64,000 bases of DNA from Cymbidium sinense (GCA_021442155.1 CM038214.1:317409001-317473000); one strand, 5' to 3'; positions 35,620 to 48,493 are shown, counted from the stretch's first letter. Numbers and translations: made by a program. The notes: generated from the letters alone by a model not told the origin.

Positions 35620-36088
35620 TTTTTTAAACAAAGAATAAATTTCAATTCAACATTTCTCCATCAACCAAGTAGCACCCCAAAGGTTTCTAAGACATAAGCG
35701 ATGACATAGATAAAACATGAGCACCCATAAAGCAAATCAAATCCCCCAAGATAAGTAGAACCATCTCTACTATAAAGACATAGTTCCATAAGCGGTGATA
35801 GATCGCCATTTTTAGTTTCTCTAGTTCCCATTAGAACCATGCTTCTCAGTAGTGGGATCTGCCATCAAATCCCCAATCTCTCCCTCCACCACCATCAAGG
35901 TTGTACCTCCATGCTCCTCGCCTCAATAACCACCACTTCTACAAACACCACCTCAATATGCACCAGCACCTCCAGATCCCCCACCCCTACTACAATAATC
36001 GCCACCTCTACCTTCAACTCCATCACCAAATCTAGACTAAGCCTTGTTGATGGTAATGTTCCTGTCATCAAGGTTTGGACCATTCTTA
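35620..36088 (-). pseudogene. GRP: GRP exon 2 + 3' UTR, copy 1
   Basis: The minus strand from 36088 reads NGPNLDDRNITINKA, the end of the RRM of a class IV glycine-rich RNA-binding protein. A decayed glycine-rich tail follows, then about 190 bp of 3' UTR shared with the other copies. The functional parent gene would be an RNA chaperone/splicing factor of nucleus and cytoplasm. Two CAG-context stops are visible: AQ to A-stop at 36037-36039, and W to stop near the C-terminus at 35821-35823 (GN-stop instead of GNWRN). No P0 fragment or P0 spacer follows it, unlike other copies. No promoter or first exon. Confidence 0.85.
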
Positions 36089-37600
36089 CGGTTTAGGGTT
36101 TAGGATTAGTTTAGAGTTTATGGTTTAGGGTTAGTTTATGATTTAGGGTTTGGGGTTTAGGGTTGTAGGTTTTAGGGTGGTTTAGTGATTAGGGTTTTAA
36201 GGTTTTGAGTTTTAGGTTTTGGGTTTTGGGTTTTGGGTTTTGGAGTGTTTTAGGGTTTAGGGTTTGGGGTTTAGGTTTTTAAGGTTTAGGGTTTATGGTT
36301 TAGTGTTTAGGGTTTTGGGTTTTGGGTTTTGGGTTTTGGGTTTTGGGTTTAGAGTTTTAGGGTTTAGGGCTTAGGGTTGTAGGTTTAAGGTTTAGAGTTT
36401 AGGGTTACTTTTAGGGTTTATAGTTTAGGTTTTTTTTTTTTAAATAAGTAAACCGATAGGTTTATGTTTATTTAGTTTATCTTTTATTTATTTGAGTTTA
36501 TTTTATTTTTTATTTATATTTAGGTTTATTTTTATTTTTATTTAGTTTAGTTTATTTATTTTAGTTTATGCTTTTTATTTTAGTTTACTTTTTAGGTTTA
36601 GGTTTATTTATTTAATTAAGTTTTATTTTTATTTTATTTTTTACGTTTGGGTTTTATTTTTTATTTTAAAGTTTAGGTTAAGGCTTTTATTTTATTTTTG
36701 TAGGTTTAGATTTTAGGTTTTTATTTTAGGTATATTTTTAGGTTTTATTTTTTAGTTTAGGTTAAGTTTTAGTTTTAGTTTATAATATTTTTGGTTTAGG
36801 TTTAGTTTATTTTAGGTTTAAGTTTAGGTTTTATTTATTTTAATTTAGGTTTAGGTTTATTTTATTTTGTTTATTTTATTTTTATTTTAGGTTTAGATTT
36901 TTTTTAGTTTAGGGTTTAGGTTTTATTTTTTATTTATTGTTAGGATTATTTTTTAGGTTTACATTTTTATTTAGTTTTTATCTTATTTTATTTTTTGTTT
37001 ATTTTTTTTTATTTTATGCTTAGTTTTTATTTTATTTAGGTTTTTTATTCTTCGATTTATTTGATTTTTAATTTAGTTTAAGTTTTATTTATTTATTTTA
37101 GTTTAATTTTATTTTTAATTAATTTTATTTTTAGGTTTAGGTTTATTTTTTCATTTAAGTTTTTATTTTATTTTATTTTTATATTTTATTTAGGTTTAGG
37201 TCTTTTTATTTATTTTAATTTTAGGTTTAATTTAGTTTAGGTTTAGGATTTTATGTTTTTAGGGTTTAGGGTTTAGGGTTTAGGGTTTAGGGTTTTAGGG
37301 TTTAGATTTTAGGGTTTAGGGTCTAAGGTTAGGGTTTAGGGTTTAAGGCTTAGGGTTTAGTGTTTATGCTTTAATGTTTAGGGTTTAGTGTTTAAGGTTT
37401 AGGGTTTAGGGTTTTGGGTTTTGGGTTTGGGGTTTATGTTTTAGGGTTTAGGGTTTAGGGTTATTGGTTTAGGGTTTCAGGTTAGGGTTATTTTTTATTT
37501 TGTTTTTATTTTTTATTTTTAGGGTTTAGGGTTTATGGTTTAGGTTTTATGTTTAAGGTTTAGGTTTTAGTTTAGGGTTTAGGATTTTTGGTTTCTTTTT

Positions 37601-38079
37601 AACAGAGAAAAAATTTAGATTCAACATTTCTTCTTTTTGATTTCATCAACCAAGTAACACTCTAAGTTTTCTAAGACACAAGCGACAACATAGATAAAAA
37701 ATGAGCATGCATAGAGCAAATAAAAAACCCTAGATAACTAAAAACATCTATACTATGAAGACACAGTCCATAAGCAGCAGATTGGATCAACCGTTCTTCA
37801 ATTTCTCCAGTTGCAATCAGAACCACCCCATCCTCTCAAGTAGTGGGATCCACTATCATATCCCCGATGTCTCCCGCCCCCACCACCATAGTTGTAACCT
37901 CCATCGCTCCTCCCGCCTCCATAACCACCACTACTCTAACCACCACCTCCATATCCACCCGGCACCTCCAATCCCCCCACCACCCTACTTCTGAGACTCT
38001 TCCTTCGCCTCCATCGCTAGATCTAGACTGAGCCTACTTGATGGTGTTGTTCCTATCATCAAGGTTCTGCTCATTCTTA
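37601..38079 (-). pseudogene. GRP: GRP exon 2 + 3' UTR, copy 2
   Basis: Same segment as copy 1, beginning at the same codon next to TTAAG and ending in the GNWRN-type C-terminus with a TGA stop at 37798-37800. A CAG to TAG change gives a stop at 38034-38036, where copy 3 keeps CAG. The glycine-rich tail is frameshifted. To its right lie the shared spacer (TTTATTTAGTTACTTTA near 38138) and P0 copy 1. Confidence 0.88.
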
Positions 38080-38239
38080 ATGTTTAGGTTTAGGTTTAGG
38101 TTTATTAGGTTTTAGGGTTTAGGTTTAATTTTTAATTTATTTAGTTACTTTAGGTTTTTGTTTAAGATTTTGGGTTTAGGGTTTAGGCTTTAGGGTTTAG
38201 AGTTTACGATTAAGGTTTAGAATTTAGGCATTAGGGTTA

Positions 38240-39115
38240 TTTTATTTTAAACTCAAATGATTCCATAACAAGTAAGAAATTACCAAATCAAAAAAGACAT
38301 TATCCTCTAATAACTAATAAAATAGGATAAAATAAAATGCAATTAAAAAATTCACAAAATAATATTTCTGATATGATTTAACTCTGAAAAGAAAATAAAA
38401 TTTTATTTTATAGAAGGCCAATAAAGCTTAGTTGAATAAGCTAAAACCCATATCATCATCAGATTCCTCAGCAGGCTCTTCCTTCTTCTCTTTCACTTCA
38501 GCAGGCGGAACAATAGCAGCTGCAGGAGTAGTAGAAGCATCAGCAATACATCAAATTTATTAGATCCTTCAAATACTCCTTAACCAAGTATGTGTAATGT
38601 AATCGTGGCAATCATGATGGTGAGGACATTCTTGTAAGCGTTGATGAGCATGTAGGACGCTATAGTAAGGGTGGGATAAGAGAGGATCGGTGAGAGAGAA
38701 GAGATCATTGAAAGGCCTACCAAAAACATTTCGATGAGATCATCTTCAATGAGGTCAAGCACCTCAGGGACTGAACACTGAACCATCATCATACATAGAC
38801 TGGATGATAAGGACATGAAAGAATGGCCTAATCCTAAGCTTAGCTAGAGAGCGACCTCGAGGATCCCACCTTATCATCTTTTTTTTTTAAACTCAATCGG
38901 GGTGATAATTTCAATAGTACCCTTATTGATCTTAGTTGGGATGTTGAGATCCTAGAAGAAAGAAGTCTGTGAAGGATCCAAACCAGTGTTGCCTGGAGGA
39001 ACCACAACATCAATAGGTGCAATAAGACCAACACACACAGGAGAACCAACTTTGTATTTCACAACCTCTTCATTGACTTCTTTAAGATCACCTATCATAA
39101 AAATTAGTTCAGCCA
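38240..39115 (-). pseudogene. RPP0: ribosomal protein P0 3' part + UTR, copy 1
   Basis: The minus strand encodes [72 protein letters not shown] and the C-terminus [16 protein letters not shown], with stop at 38428-38430. In a working gene P0 anchors the P1/P2 stalk of the large ribosomal subunit, and its acidic tail recruits elongation factors. The N-terminal RNA-binding half is missing. There is a stop where Q is expected in SFFQ (38952-38954), plus frameshifts. A 3' UTR of about 190 bp follows to 38240. Truncation falls at the same codon in every copy, next to telomere-like repeat. Confidence 0.92.
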
Positions 39116-39354
39116 GGGTTTAGGGTTTAGCATTTAGGGTTAGGGTTTAGGGTTTAGGGTTTAGGGTTTAGAGTTTTGGGTTTGGGGTTTATGGTTTTAG
39201 GGTATAGGGTTTAGGGTTTAGGGTTTAGAGTTGTAGGTTTAGGGTTTAGGGTTTGGATTTTTCTACTTTTTTATTTTTTTTATTTATATTTTTAGGGTTT
39301 AGGGTTTCAGATTTAGGTTTTAAGTTAGGGTTTAGAAATTTTGGTTAATTTTTT

Positions 39355-39833
39355 TAATAGTGAACAAAATCAGGTTAAACATTTCTTCTTTTCGATTTGA
39401 TCAACTAAGTAACACACCAAGTTTTCTAAGACATAAGTGATGACATAGATAAAAAATGAGCATGCACAAAGCAAATCAGAAGCCTTAGATAACTAGAATC
39501 GCATATACTGTAAAGAGACAGTTCCATAAGCAGTAGATCGGATTGACCATTCTTCAGTTTCTTCAGTTCCATCAGAACCACCTCAACCTTCGATTAGCAG
39601 GATCCACCATCATATCCCCGATCTCTCCCTCTGCCACCACAATGGTTGTAACCTCCGTCGCTCCTCCCACCTCCATAACCACCACTGCTCCGACCAGTAC
39701 CGCCATATCCACCAACACCTCCAGATCCCCCACCACCACTACGATAACCACGACTTCCTCCTTAACCTCCATCGCCATATCTAGACTGAGCCTGCTTGAC
39801 GTTGATGTTCCTACTGTCAAGGTTCTGCCCATT
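39355..39833 (-). pseudogene. GRP: GRP exon 2 + 3' UTR, copy 3
   Basis: Starts NGQNLDS then RNINVKQAQSR-like sequence on the minus strand. One base is missing in the C-terminal GNWRN codons (near 39565), so the end is frameshifted. The glycine-rich tail also has frame changes. It lies about 1.75 kb from copy 2 and 1.80 kb from copy 4, with P0 fragments between, forming a short regular tandem series. Confidence 0.88.
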
Positions 39834-40014
39834 CTTAGGGTTTAGGTTTAGGTTTAGGTTTATTAGATTTTAGGATTTAGGTTTTTTAGTTTTTAGGGTT
39901 TAGTTTTATTTTTTAATTTATTTAGTTACTTTAGTTTTAGGTTTAGGATTTCGGGTTTAGGATTTAGGGTTTATAGTTAAGGTTTAGAGTTTAAGATTTA
40001 GGGGTTTTATTTTA

Positions 40015-40897
40015 TTTATTTTAAACTTAAATGATAACATAACAAACAAGAAATCATGAAATCAAATAAGACATTATCATCTAAAAGCAAATAAAATAGG
40101 ATAAAATAAAATGTAATTAAAAAATTCACAAAACAATATTTCACAAAATGATTTAACTCTTAGAGATAATAAAATTTGATTTTATAGAAGGCAAACAAAG
40201 CTTAGTCAAACAAGCTAAAACACATATCATCATCAGATTCCTCAGTAGGCTCTTCCTTTTCTCTTCTGCTATAGTAGCCGGAGCAGCAGTAGTAGTAAGA
40301 GTAGTAGAAGCACCAGGCGTAGCATCTACATTAAATTTACTAGGACCCTTCAAATACTCTTTAACCTTCTCAACCTACAGGTATGTGTAATCATTGGTAA
40401 TCATGATGGTGAGGAAATTCTTGTAAGGGTTGATGAACATGTGGGGCGCTATAATAAGGGTGGGATAAGAGAGGGAGAGAAGTGGTCATTGAATGACATG
40501 TCAAAAACATTCCGATGAGATCATCTTCAGTGAGGTCAATCACCTCAGGACTGAACATCGAACCATCATCATACACAGACTAGATGATAAGGTTATAAGA
40601 GAATGGCCTAATCCCAAGCTTAGCGAAGAGAGCATCCTATGAGAATCCTACCTTATCTCTTTCTCTAATCAGCTCAACCCGAGGGATAATTTCAATAATA
40701 CCCTTGTGGATCACAGTTGGGATGTTGAGATCCTAGAAGAAAGAAGTCTATGAAGGATCCAGACCAGTGTTTCCTAGAGGAACCACAACATCAATAGGTA
40801 CAATAAGATCAACACAGGCAGGAGCACCAACTTTGTATTTCTCATCCTCTTTACTAACTTCTTTAAGATCACCTTTTGTAAAAATCAACTGAACCGT
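40015..40897 (-). pseudogene. RPP0: ribosomal protein P0 3' part + UTR, copy 2
   Basis: Same extent as P0 copy 1, with [13 protein letters not shown] at its start and a C-terminus close to EEPTEESDDDMCFSLFD (stop 40202-40204). The SFFQ glutamine is a stop (40733-40735), and a second glutamine before EKVKEYLK is TAG (40374-40376). The tail contains PGASTTLTTTAAPATIAEEK, the usual alanine-rich hinge in decayed form. Confidence 0.92.
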
Positions 40898-41150
40898 GGT
40901 TTAAGGTTTAGGGTTTTAGTGTTTATGCTTTTGCCATTAAGGATTTAGGGTTTTAGGTTTTGGGTTTGGGGTTTAGGGTTTTGGGGTTTAGGGTTTAGGG
41001 TTTAGGGTTGTAGGTTTAGGGTTTAGGGTTAGGGTTTTTTATTTTATATTTTTTTATTTATTTTATTTTTAGGGTTTAGTGTTTAGGGTTTAGGTTTTAG
41101 GTTTAAGGTTCAGGTTTTAGTTTAAGGTTTAGGATTTTTTGTTTTTTTTT

Positions 41151-41604
41151 AACAGAGAACAAAATTAGATTCAACATTTCTTATTTTTGATTTCATCAAC
41201 CAAGTAACACACCTTTTCTAAGGCACAAGGGATGACATAGATAAAAATGAGCATGCATTGAGCAAATCAAAAACACTAGAAAACTAGAATCATCTATACT
41301 ATAAAGACGCAGTTCCATAAGCAACAGATCGGATCTACCGTTCTTCAGTTTCTCCAGTTCCCATCAGAACCACCCCAGCCTCTTGAGTAGTGGGATTCAT
41401 CATCATATCCACGATCTCTCCCTCTGCCACCACCACGGCTATAACCTCTGTCACTCCTCCCACCTCCATAACCACCCTTTCTCGACCATCAATATCCACA
41501 GACCTCCATCCCCCCACCACTAGGATAACGCCACATCCGCCTTTTATCTCCATCACGGATCTAGACTGGCCGGTGATGTTCCTACCATCAAGGTTCTGCC
41601 CATT
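41151..41604 (-). pseudogene. GRP: GRP exon 2 + 3' UTR, copy 4
   Basis: Begins NGQNLDGRNIT on the minus strand. A deletion removes the NQAQ codons (near 41570), and the frame changes in the glycine-rich part. The C-terminus is intact as GGSDGNWRN with TGA at 41345-41347. The UTR is well conserved. P0 copy 3 follows after about 100 bp. Confidence 0.87.
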
Positions 41605-41704
41605 CTTAGGGTTTCGATTAAGGTTTAGGTTTATTAGCTTTTATGGTTTAGGTTTATTTTTTAATTTATTTAGTTACTTTAAGTTTAGGTTTATGGTTTA
41701 GGGT

Positions 41705-42536
41705 TTTTATTTTATTTTATTTTAAACTCAAATGATTCCATAACAAATAAGAAATTACTAAATCAAACAAGGCATTATCCTCTAATAACTAATAAAATAA
41801 GAAAAATTAAAATGCAATTGAAAAATTCACAAAAATAGTATTTGACAAATTGATTTGACTCCCAGAGATAATAAAATTTGATTTTATAGAGGCCAACAAA
41901 TCCTAGTCAAACAAGTTGAAACCCATATCATCATTAGATTCCTCAGTAGGCTCTTCCTTCTTCTCTTCCACTGCAATAACCGGACCAATAGTAGTAGTAG
42001 GAGTAGTAGAAGCATCAGGCGTAGTAACCACATCAAATTTACTAGGATCATTCAAATATTCCTTAACCTTCTCTGGATATGTGTAATGGTGATAGTGAGA
42101 ACATTATTGTAAGCTCTGGTGAACTTGTGGGGCTCTATAGTAAGGGTGGGATAAGAGAGGACAAGTGAGAGAGAAGTGATCATTGAAAGGCACCCCAAAA
42201 CTTTTGATGAGATCATCTTGGGTCAAGTACCTCGACCGGACACCATTCCATCATCATACACAGACTGGATGACAAGGCCATAAGAGGATGGCCTAATCCC
42301 AAGCTTAGTAAGGAGAGTGAGCTCTGAGGATCCCACCATATTGCCTTTTTTAATAAGCTTGGTGATAGTTAGTTTTAATAGTATCTTAGTTGGGATGAGA
42401 TCTGGAAGAAGAAGAAAAAGAAAAAGAAGGAACAACAAACAACATCAACCAGGTGCACCACCTTGACAACTCTTCAACTTTGTATTTGACAACCTCTTCT
42501 CTTTAAGTTCACCTTTCATAAAATCATATCAACTGG
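41705..42536 (-). pseudogene. RPP0: ribosomal protein P0 3' part + UTR, copy 3
   Basis: Same breakpoints as the other P0 copies but with internal deletions, including part of the [11 protein letters not shown] region, and a GAAGAAGAAAAAG-type expansion near 42405-42430. A shortened [20 protein letters not shown] segment and an [13 protein letters not shown]-terminus (stop 41903-41905) remain. Unlike copies 1, 2 and 4 it keeps CAG at the SFFQ glutamine. Confidence 0.88.
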
Positions 42537-44835
42537 GGTTTAGGTTTAGGGTTAGGGTTTTAGTGTTTAGCTTTGGGGTTTAGGCTTTAGGGTTTATAGG
42601 GTTTAGGGTTTAGGTTTTTAAGGTTTAGGGTTTAGGGTTTAAGGTTTAGGTTTGTTTAGATTTGAGTTTAGGGTTAGTTTAGGTTTAGGGTTTAGGGTTT
42701 AGGATTTAGGGTTTTGGGTTTAAGAATTTTTTTTATTTTTTATTTTAAATTAAGTAAACCGGTAGGTTTAGGTTTATTTAGTTTTTTTATTATTTTTTAT
42801 TTTGGTTTTTGGTTTTTATGTTTAGTTTAGTTAATTTATTTTAGGTTTATTTAATTTTAGTTTAGGGTTTTTATTTTAGTTTATTTTTTAGGTTTAGGTT
42901 TATTTTTTAGTTGAGTTTTTTTTATTTTATTTTTTAGGTTTAGGTTTTATTTTTTATTTTAGGTTTGGTTTAGGTTTTTATTTTATTTTTTTAGGTTTAG
43001 GTTTTAGGTTTATTTTATGTTTTTTATTTTAGGTTAGGTTTAGGTTTATTTTAGTTTATTTTATTTATTTTAGGGATAGGTTTAGTTTATTTTTGGTTTA
43101 GGTTTTATTATTTTAGTTTAGTTTATTTTATTTTAGGTTTAGGTTTATTTTATTTTGTTTATTTTATTTTTATTTTAGGTTTAGTTTTTTTTATTTAAGG
43201 TTTAGGTTTTATTTTTTTATTTATTTGAAGGTTTAATTTTTTAGGTTTAGGTTTTTATTTAGTTTTTATTTATTTTATTTTATTTTTATTTATGATTTTT
43301 TTCTTAGGTTTATTTTATCATTTTTAGTTTAGTTTAGGTTTTTATTTATTTTATTTTATTTTATTTTTTAAATTTTTTTACATTTTGGTTTAGGATTTTA
43401 TTTTATTTTATTATATTTTTCCATTTTATTTAAGTTTTCATTTTTTTTATTAATTTTATTTTTTAGTTTTATTTAGTTTAGTTTTAGGTTTTTAGGTTTT
43501 TAGGGTTTAGGGTTTAGGTTTTAGGGTTTAGGGTTTAGGGTTTAGGGTTTAGTGTATAGGCTATAAGGTTTAAGGTTTTTAGGGTCTAGGGTTTACAGTT
43601 CAGGTTTTAGTTTATGGTTTAGGGTTTAAGACTCAGGATTTAGGGTTTAGGGATTTTTAGGGTTTAGGGTTTAGGATTTAGGGTTGTAGGTTTAGTATTG
43701 TAGATTTAGGGTTTAGGGTTAGTTTTATTTTTTAGGGTTTAGGGTTTAGGATTTAGGATTCAGGGTTTAAGGTTTTTTTTCATATTTTTTATTTTAAATT
43801 AAGTAAACTAATAGGTTTAGGTTTATTTAGTTTATTTTATTTTTTATTTTTATTTAGGTTTTTTATTTTTATTTAGTTTAGTTTATTTATTTTAGGTTTA
43901 TTTATTTTTAGTTTAGGGTTTTTATTTTAGTTAATTTTTTAGGTTTAGGTTTAGGTTTAGGTTTATTTTTTAGTTGAGTTTTATTTTAATTTTTTTTTAG
44001 GTTTAGGTTTTATTTTTTATTTTTAGGTTTAGGTTTAAGTTTATGTTTTTATTTTATTTTTTATGTTTAGGTTTTAGGTTTATTTTAGGTTTTATTTTTA
44101 GTTTAGGTTTAGGTTTATTTTAGTTTATTTTATTTTATCTAGTTTTGGTTTAAGTTTAGGTTTAGGTTTTTATTTCAATTTAGTTTATTTTAGTTTAGGT
44201 TTAGCTTTATTTTATTTTATTTTATTTTATTTTTTTAGGTTTAGTTTTTTTAGGTTAGGGTTTAGGTTTTATTTTTATTTATTTTTATGTTTATTTTTTA
44301 GGTTTAGGTTTTTATTTATTTTTTATTTTATTTTATTTTATGTTTACTTTTTTATTTTATTTAGGTTTTTTTATTCTTAAGTTTATTTTATTTTTTAGTT
44401 TAGTTTAGGATTTTATTTATTTTATTTCGATTCATTTTTTTTTATTTTTGGGTTTAGGTTTAGGTTTTAGTTTAAGGTTTTATTTTATTTTAATTATTTT
44501 ATTTAGGTTTTTTATTTACTTTTCAATTTTATTTAATTTAGGTTTAGGTTTTTAAGGTTTAAGGTTTAGGGTTTAGCGATTAGGGTTTAGGGTTTTTGGG
44601 TTTAGGGTTTTGGGTTTAAGGTTTATTGTTTAGGCTTTAGGGTTTAGGGTTTTTAGCGTGTAGGGTTTAGGGTTTTAAATTTAGGGTTTTAGAGTTTAGG
44701 GTTTAGGGTTTAGGGTTTAGGGTTAGGGTTATTTTTTATTTTTTATTTTTATTTTTTTAGTTTTTTAGGTTTAGGGATTAGGCTTTAAGTTTTAAGTTTA
44801 GGGTTTAGGTTTAAGTCTAGGGTTTAGGGTTTTTC

Positions 44836-45303
44836 TAATAGAGAAAAAATCAAATTCAACATTTCTTCATTTTGATTTCATCAACCAACACACCAAGTTA
44901 TCTAAGACACAAGTGATGACATAGATCAAAAATGAGCATGCAAAGGGCAAATAAAAAATCCTAGATAACCAGAACCATCTCTATTGTAAAGACACATTTC
45001 CATAAGTAGCAGATCGGATCGACCGTTCTTTAGTTTCTCCAGTTCCCATCAGAACCATGCCGGCCTCTCGAGTAGCCCGATCCATCATCATATCCCCGAT
45101 GTCTCCCTCCGCCACCACCACGGCTATAACCTCCATCGCTCCTCTTTCCTCCATAACCACCACTACTCCAATCATCACCTCCATATCCATCCTTCCCAAG
45201 ATCCCTCATCACCACTACAGATCGCGGCCTCTTCACCTCCACCTCCAGATCTAGAATGAGCTTGGTTGACGGTGATGTTCCTACCATCAAGGTATTGCCC
45301 ATT
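44836..45303 (-). pseudogene. GRP: GRP exon 2 + 3' UTR, copy 5
   Basis: Begins with the usual NGQ/NLDG region (here NGQYLDGRNITVNQAHS), then a frame change, then DDWSSGGYGGKRSDGGYSRG and an intact GSDGNWRN end (stop 45030-45032). The spacer TTTATTTAGTTACTTTA follows at about 45358, but no P0 sequence comes after it. P0 was therefore probably lost from this unit. Confidence 0.88.
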
Positions 45304-46806
45304 CTTAGGGATTAGGTTTAGGTTTAATTGGTTTTAGGGTTTAGGTTTATTTTTATAATTTATTTAGTTACTTTAGGTTTAGGTTTATGGTTTGGGGTTT
45401 AGGTTTTAGGGTTTAGGGTTAGGGTTTGGGTTTGGGTTTTGGGTTTTAGGGTTTAGGGTTTAGGGTTTAGGTTTCAGGGTTTAGGGTTTAGGGTTTTTTA
45501 GGGTTTAGGGTTTAGGGTTGTAGCTTTAGTGTTGTTGGTTTATGGTTTAGGGTTTAGGGTTTAGGGATTATGGTTAGTTTTAGGGTTTAGGGTTTAGGGT
45601 TTAGGATTTAAGGTTTAGGGTTTTTTTATTATTATTATTAAGTAAATGTGGTAGTTTATTTATTTTAGTTTATTTTTATTTATTTTAGTTTATTTTTATT
45701 TAGGTTTATTTTTATTTTGTTTAGTTTAGTTTATTTATTTTAGGATTATTAATTTTAGTTTAGGGTTTTTATTTTAGTTTATTTTTTAGGTTTAGGTTTA
45801 AGTTTAGGTTTATTTTTTAGTTGAGTTTTATTTTTATTTTATTTTTTAGGTTTAGGTTTAATTTTTTATTTTTAGGTTTAGGTTTAGGTTTTTATTTTAT
45901 TATTTTAGGTTTAGGTTTTAAGTTTTTATTTTAGGTTGATTTTTTGGTTTTATTTTTTAGTTTAACTTTAGGTTTATTTTTAGCTTATTTTATTTTATTT
46001 AGTTTAAGTTTAGGTTTAGGTTTAGTTTATTTTTTGGTTTAGGTTTAGGTTTTATTTATTTTAATTTAGTTTATTTTAGTTTAGGTTTAGGTTTATTTTA
46101 TTTTGTTCAATTTTTTATTATTTTAGGTTTCATTTTTTTTAGTTTTTTTATTTAGCTTTAATTTTTTATTTATTTTTAAGTTTATTTTTAGGTTTAGGTT
46201 TTTATTTAGTTTTTCTTTTATTTTATTTTAGGTTTATTTTATTTTTATTTTATGTTTTGTTTTTAGTTTATTTAGGTTTTTTAATCTTAGTTTATTTTAT
46301 TTTTTTTTTTAATTTAGGTTTTTATTTTATTTTTTGGTTTTAGTTTTTGTTTTATTTTATTTTTTTATTTTATTTTGGTTTAAGTTTTTTTTTATTTATT
46401 ATTTTAGGTTTTAGATTTAGTTTTTTTGTTTTAGGGTTTATGGTTTAGGGGTTTAGAGTTTCTGGTTTAGGGTTTTAGGGTTTAGGGATTAGGGTTAGGG
46501 TTTAGGGTTTAGGATTTAGTGATTAGGCTTTAGGGTTTTGGGTTTTTAGGCTTTAGGGTTTTGGGTTTTTAGGCTTTAGGGTTTAGGGTTTAGGGTTTAG
46601 GGTTTTGGGTTTAGGGTTTTAGTGTTTAGGGTTTAGGGTTTAGGGTTGCAGGTTTACAGTTTAGGGTTAGTTTTAGGATTTAGGGTTTAATGTTTAGGTT
46701 TTTTTTTAAATTTTTTTATTTCTTTTTATATTTATTGTTTAGGGTTTAGGGTTTAGGGTTTAGGATTTATTCAGGTTTTAGTTTAGGGTTTTTAGTTTTT
46801 CTTTTT

Positions 46807-47268
46807 TAACAGAGAATAGTTCAGATTTAACATTTCTTTTTTTCAATTTCATCAACCAAGTAAAACACCAAGTTTTCTAAGACACAAGCGATGACATAGA
46901 TAAAAAATGAGCATGCATAGAGCAAATCAAAAACCTAGATAACTAGAACCATCTCTACTGTAAAAACACAGTTCCATAAGTAGTAGATTGGATTGGCAGT
47001 TCTTTAGTTTCTCCAGTTCCCATCAGAACCACCCTGACCTCTCGAGTAGTAGGATCCACCATCGTATCCCCGATCTCTCACTCCACCACCACCACGGTTG
47101 TAACCTCCATCGCTCCTCTCACCTCCATAACCACCACTGCTCCAACCACCACCTCCATATCCACCAACACCTCCAGATCCCCACTCTACTGCAGCCCACT
47201 CCACCTTGACTCCGCGATCTAGGAGCTTGGTTGACGGTGATGTTCCTGCCATCAAGGTTCTGCCCATT
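46807..47268 (-). pseudogene. GRP: GRP exon 2 + 3' UTR, copy 6
   Basis: Starts NGQNLDGRNITVNQA. A short deletion at QSR shifts the frame; GGYGGGGWSSGGYGGERSDG, YSRGQGGSDGNWRN and stop (47004-47006) then follow. This is one of the better preserved glycine-rich tails. It is followed by the spacer and P0 copy 4. Confidence 0.9.
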
Positions 47269-47384
47269 CTTAGGGTTTATGTTTAGGTTTATTTAGTTTA
47301 GGGTTTAGGTTTATTTTTTTAATTTATTTAGTTATTTTAGGTTTAGGTTTAGAGTTTGGGGTTTAGGTTTTAGGGTTTTCCTTT

Positions 47385-48228
47385 AACTTAGATGACTCCA
47401 TAACAAACAAGAAATTACTAAATCAAACAAGACATTATCCTTTAATAACTAATAAAATAGGATAAAATAACATGCAACTTAAAAATGTACAAAAATAGTA
47501 TTTCACAAAATGATTTAACTCTTAGAGACAATAAAATTTGATTTTACAGAAGGCCAACAAAGCTTTATTGAATAAGTAGAAATCCATATCATCATCAGAT
47601 TCCTCAGTAGACTCTCCTTCTTCTCTTCCACTACAGCAGCCTGACCAGTAGCAGTAGTAGGAGTAGTAGAAGCATTAGGCTCAACAACCACATCAAATTT
47701 ACTAGGATGTTTCAAATACTTCTTAACCTTCTCGGCCTACGAGTATGTGTAATCAGTGGAAATCACAATGGTGAGGTCATTCTTATAAGCGTTGATGAAC
47801 ATGTGGGGCACTACAGTAAGGGTGGGATAAGAGAGGGCTAGTGAGAGAAGTGATCATTGAAAGGCCTGTCAAAAACTTCTCAATGAGATCATCTTCAGTG
47901 AGGTTAAGCACCTCAGGACAGAACACCGAACCATCATCATACACAGACTGGATGATAAGGCCATAAGAGAATGGCCTAATCCCCAACTTAGCAAGGAGAG
48001 CAACGTCTAAGGATCCCAAATTATTGCCTTTTTTAGCTCTGATAATTTTTGGTACCCACTTAGTTGGGATGTTGAGAACCTAGAAGAAAAAAGTCTATGA
48101 AGGATCTAGAGGAACCACAACATCAATAGGTGCAACAAGACCAACACGGACAGTAGCACCAACTTTATATTTCGAAACCTCTTCGCAAACTTCTTTAAGA
48201 TCACCTTTCATAAAAATCAGCTCAACCG
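47385..48228 (-). pseudogene. RPP0: ribosomal protein P0 3' part + UTR, copy 4
   Basis: Contains [60 protein letters not shown] and a decayed ESDDDMDFYLFN end. Stops replace glutamine at 48080-48082 (SFFQ) and 47737-47739. The natural stop is lost (TAA to AAA), so the frame runs on to about 47515. Part of the [11 protein letters not shown] segment is deleted. It has the same 5' breakpoint as the other copies. Confidence 0.92.
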
Positions 48229-48493
48229 GGGTTTATGGTTTACGATTTAAGCTTTTAGGGTTTATGCTTTTAGGGCTTAGGATTTAGGGTTTAGGGTTTA
48301 GCATTTAGGGTTTGAGGTTTAGGGTTTAGGATTTATGGGTTTTAGGGTTTAGCATTTAGGGCTTAAGGTTTAGGGTTTGTTTTGTAGGTTTAGGGCTTAG
48401 GTTTAAGGGTTTAGATTTTTATTTTTGTTAATTTATGCAAACCGGTAGGTTTAGGTTTATTTAGTTTATTTTTTATTTATTTTAGTTTATTTC

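Noticed and set aside
37560..37610. Simple retroposed cDNA copies with poly(A) tails
   Set aside because: Only 5-10 A residues (as T on the plus strand) follow the GRP UTR and none clearly follow P0. There are no target duplications, and all copies share the same truncation, which fits duplication of one unit better. Retroposition of the first copy cannot be excluded.
39543..39845. Serine/threonine-rich plus-strand reading frames over the GRP copies
   Set aside because: They are reverse-strand shadows of the glycine-rich tail (GGT/GGC read backwards as ACC/GCC). The minus frame matches GRP in all eight copies.
38240..48228. Functional ribosomal protein P0 genes
   Set aside because: The N-terminal half is absent, stops and frameshifts are present in every copy, and no promoter or first exons are visible.
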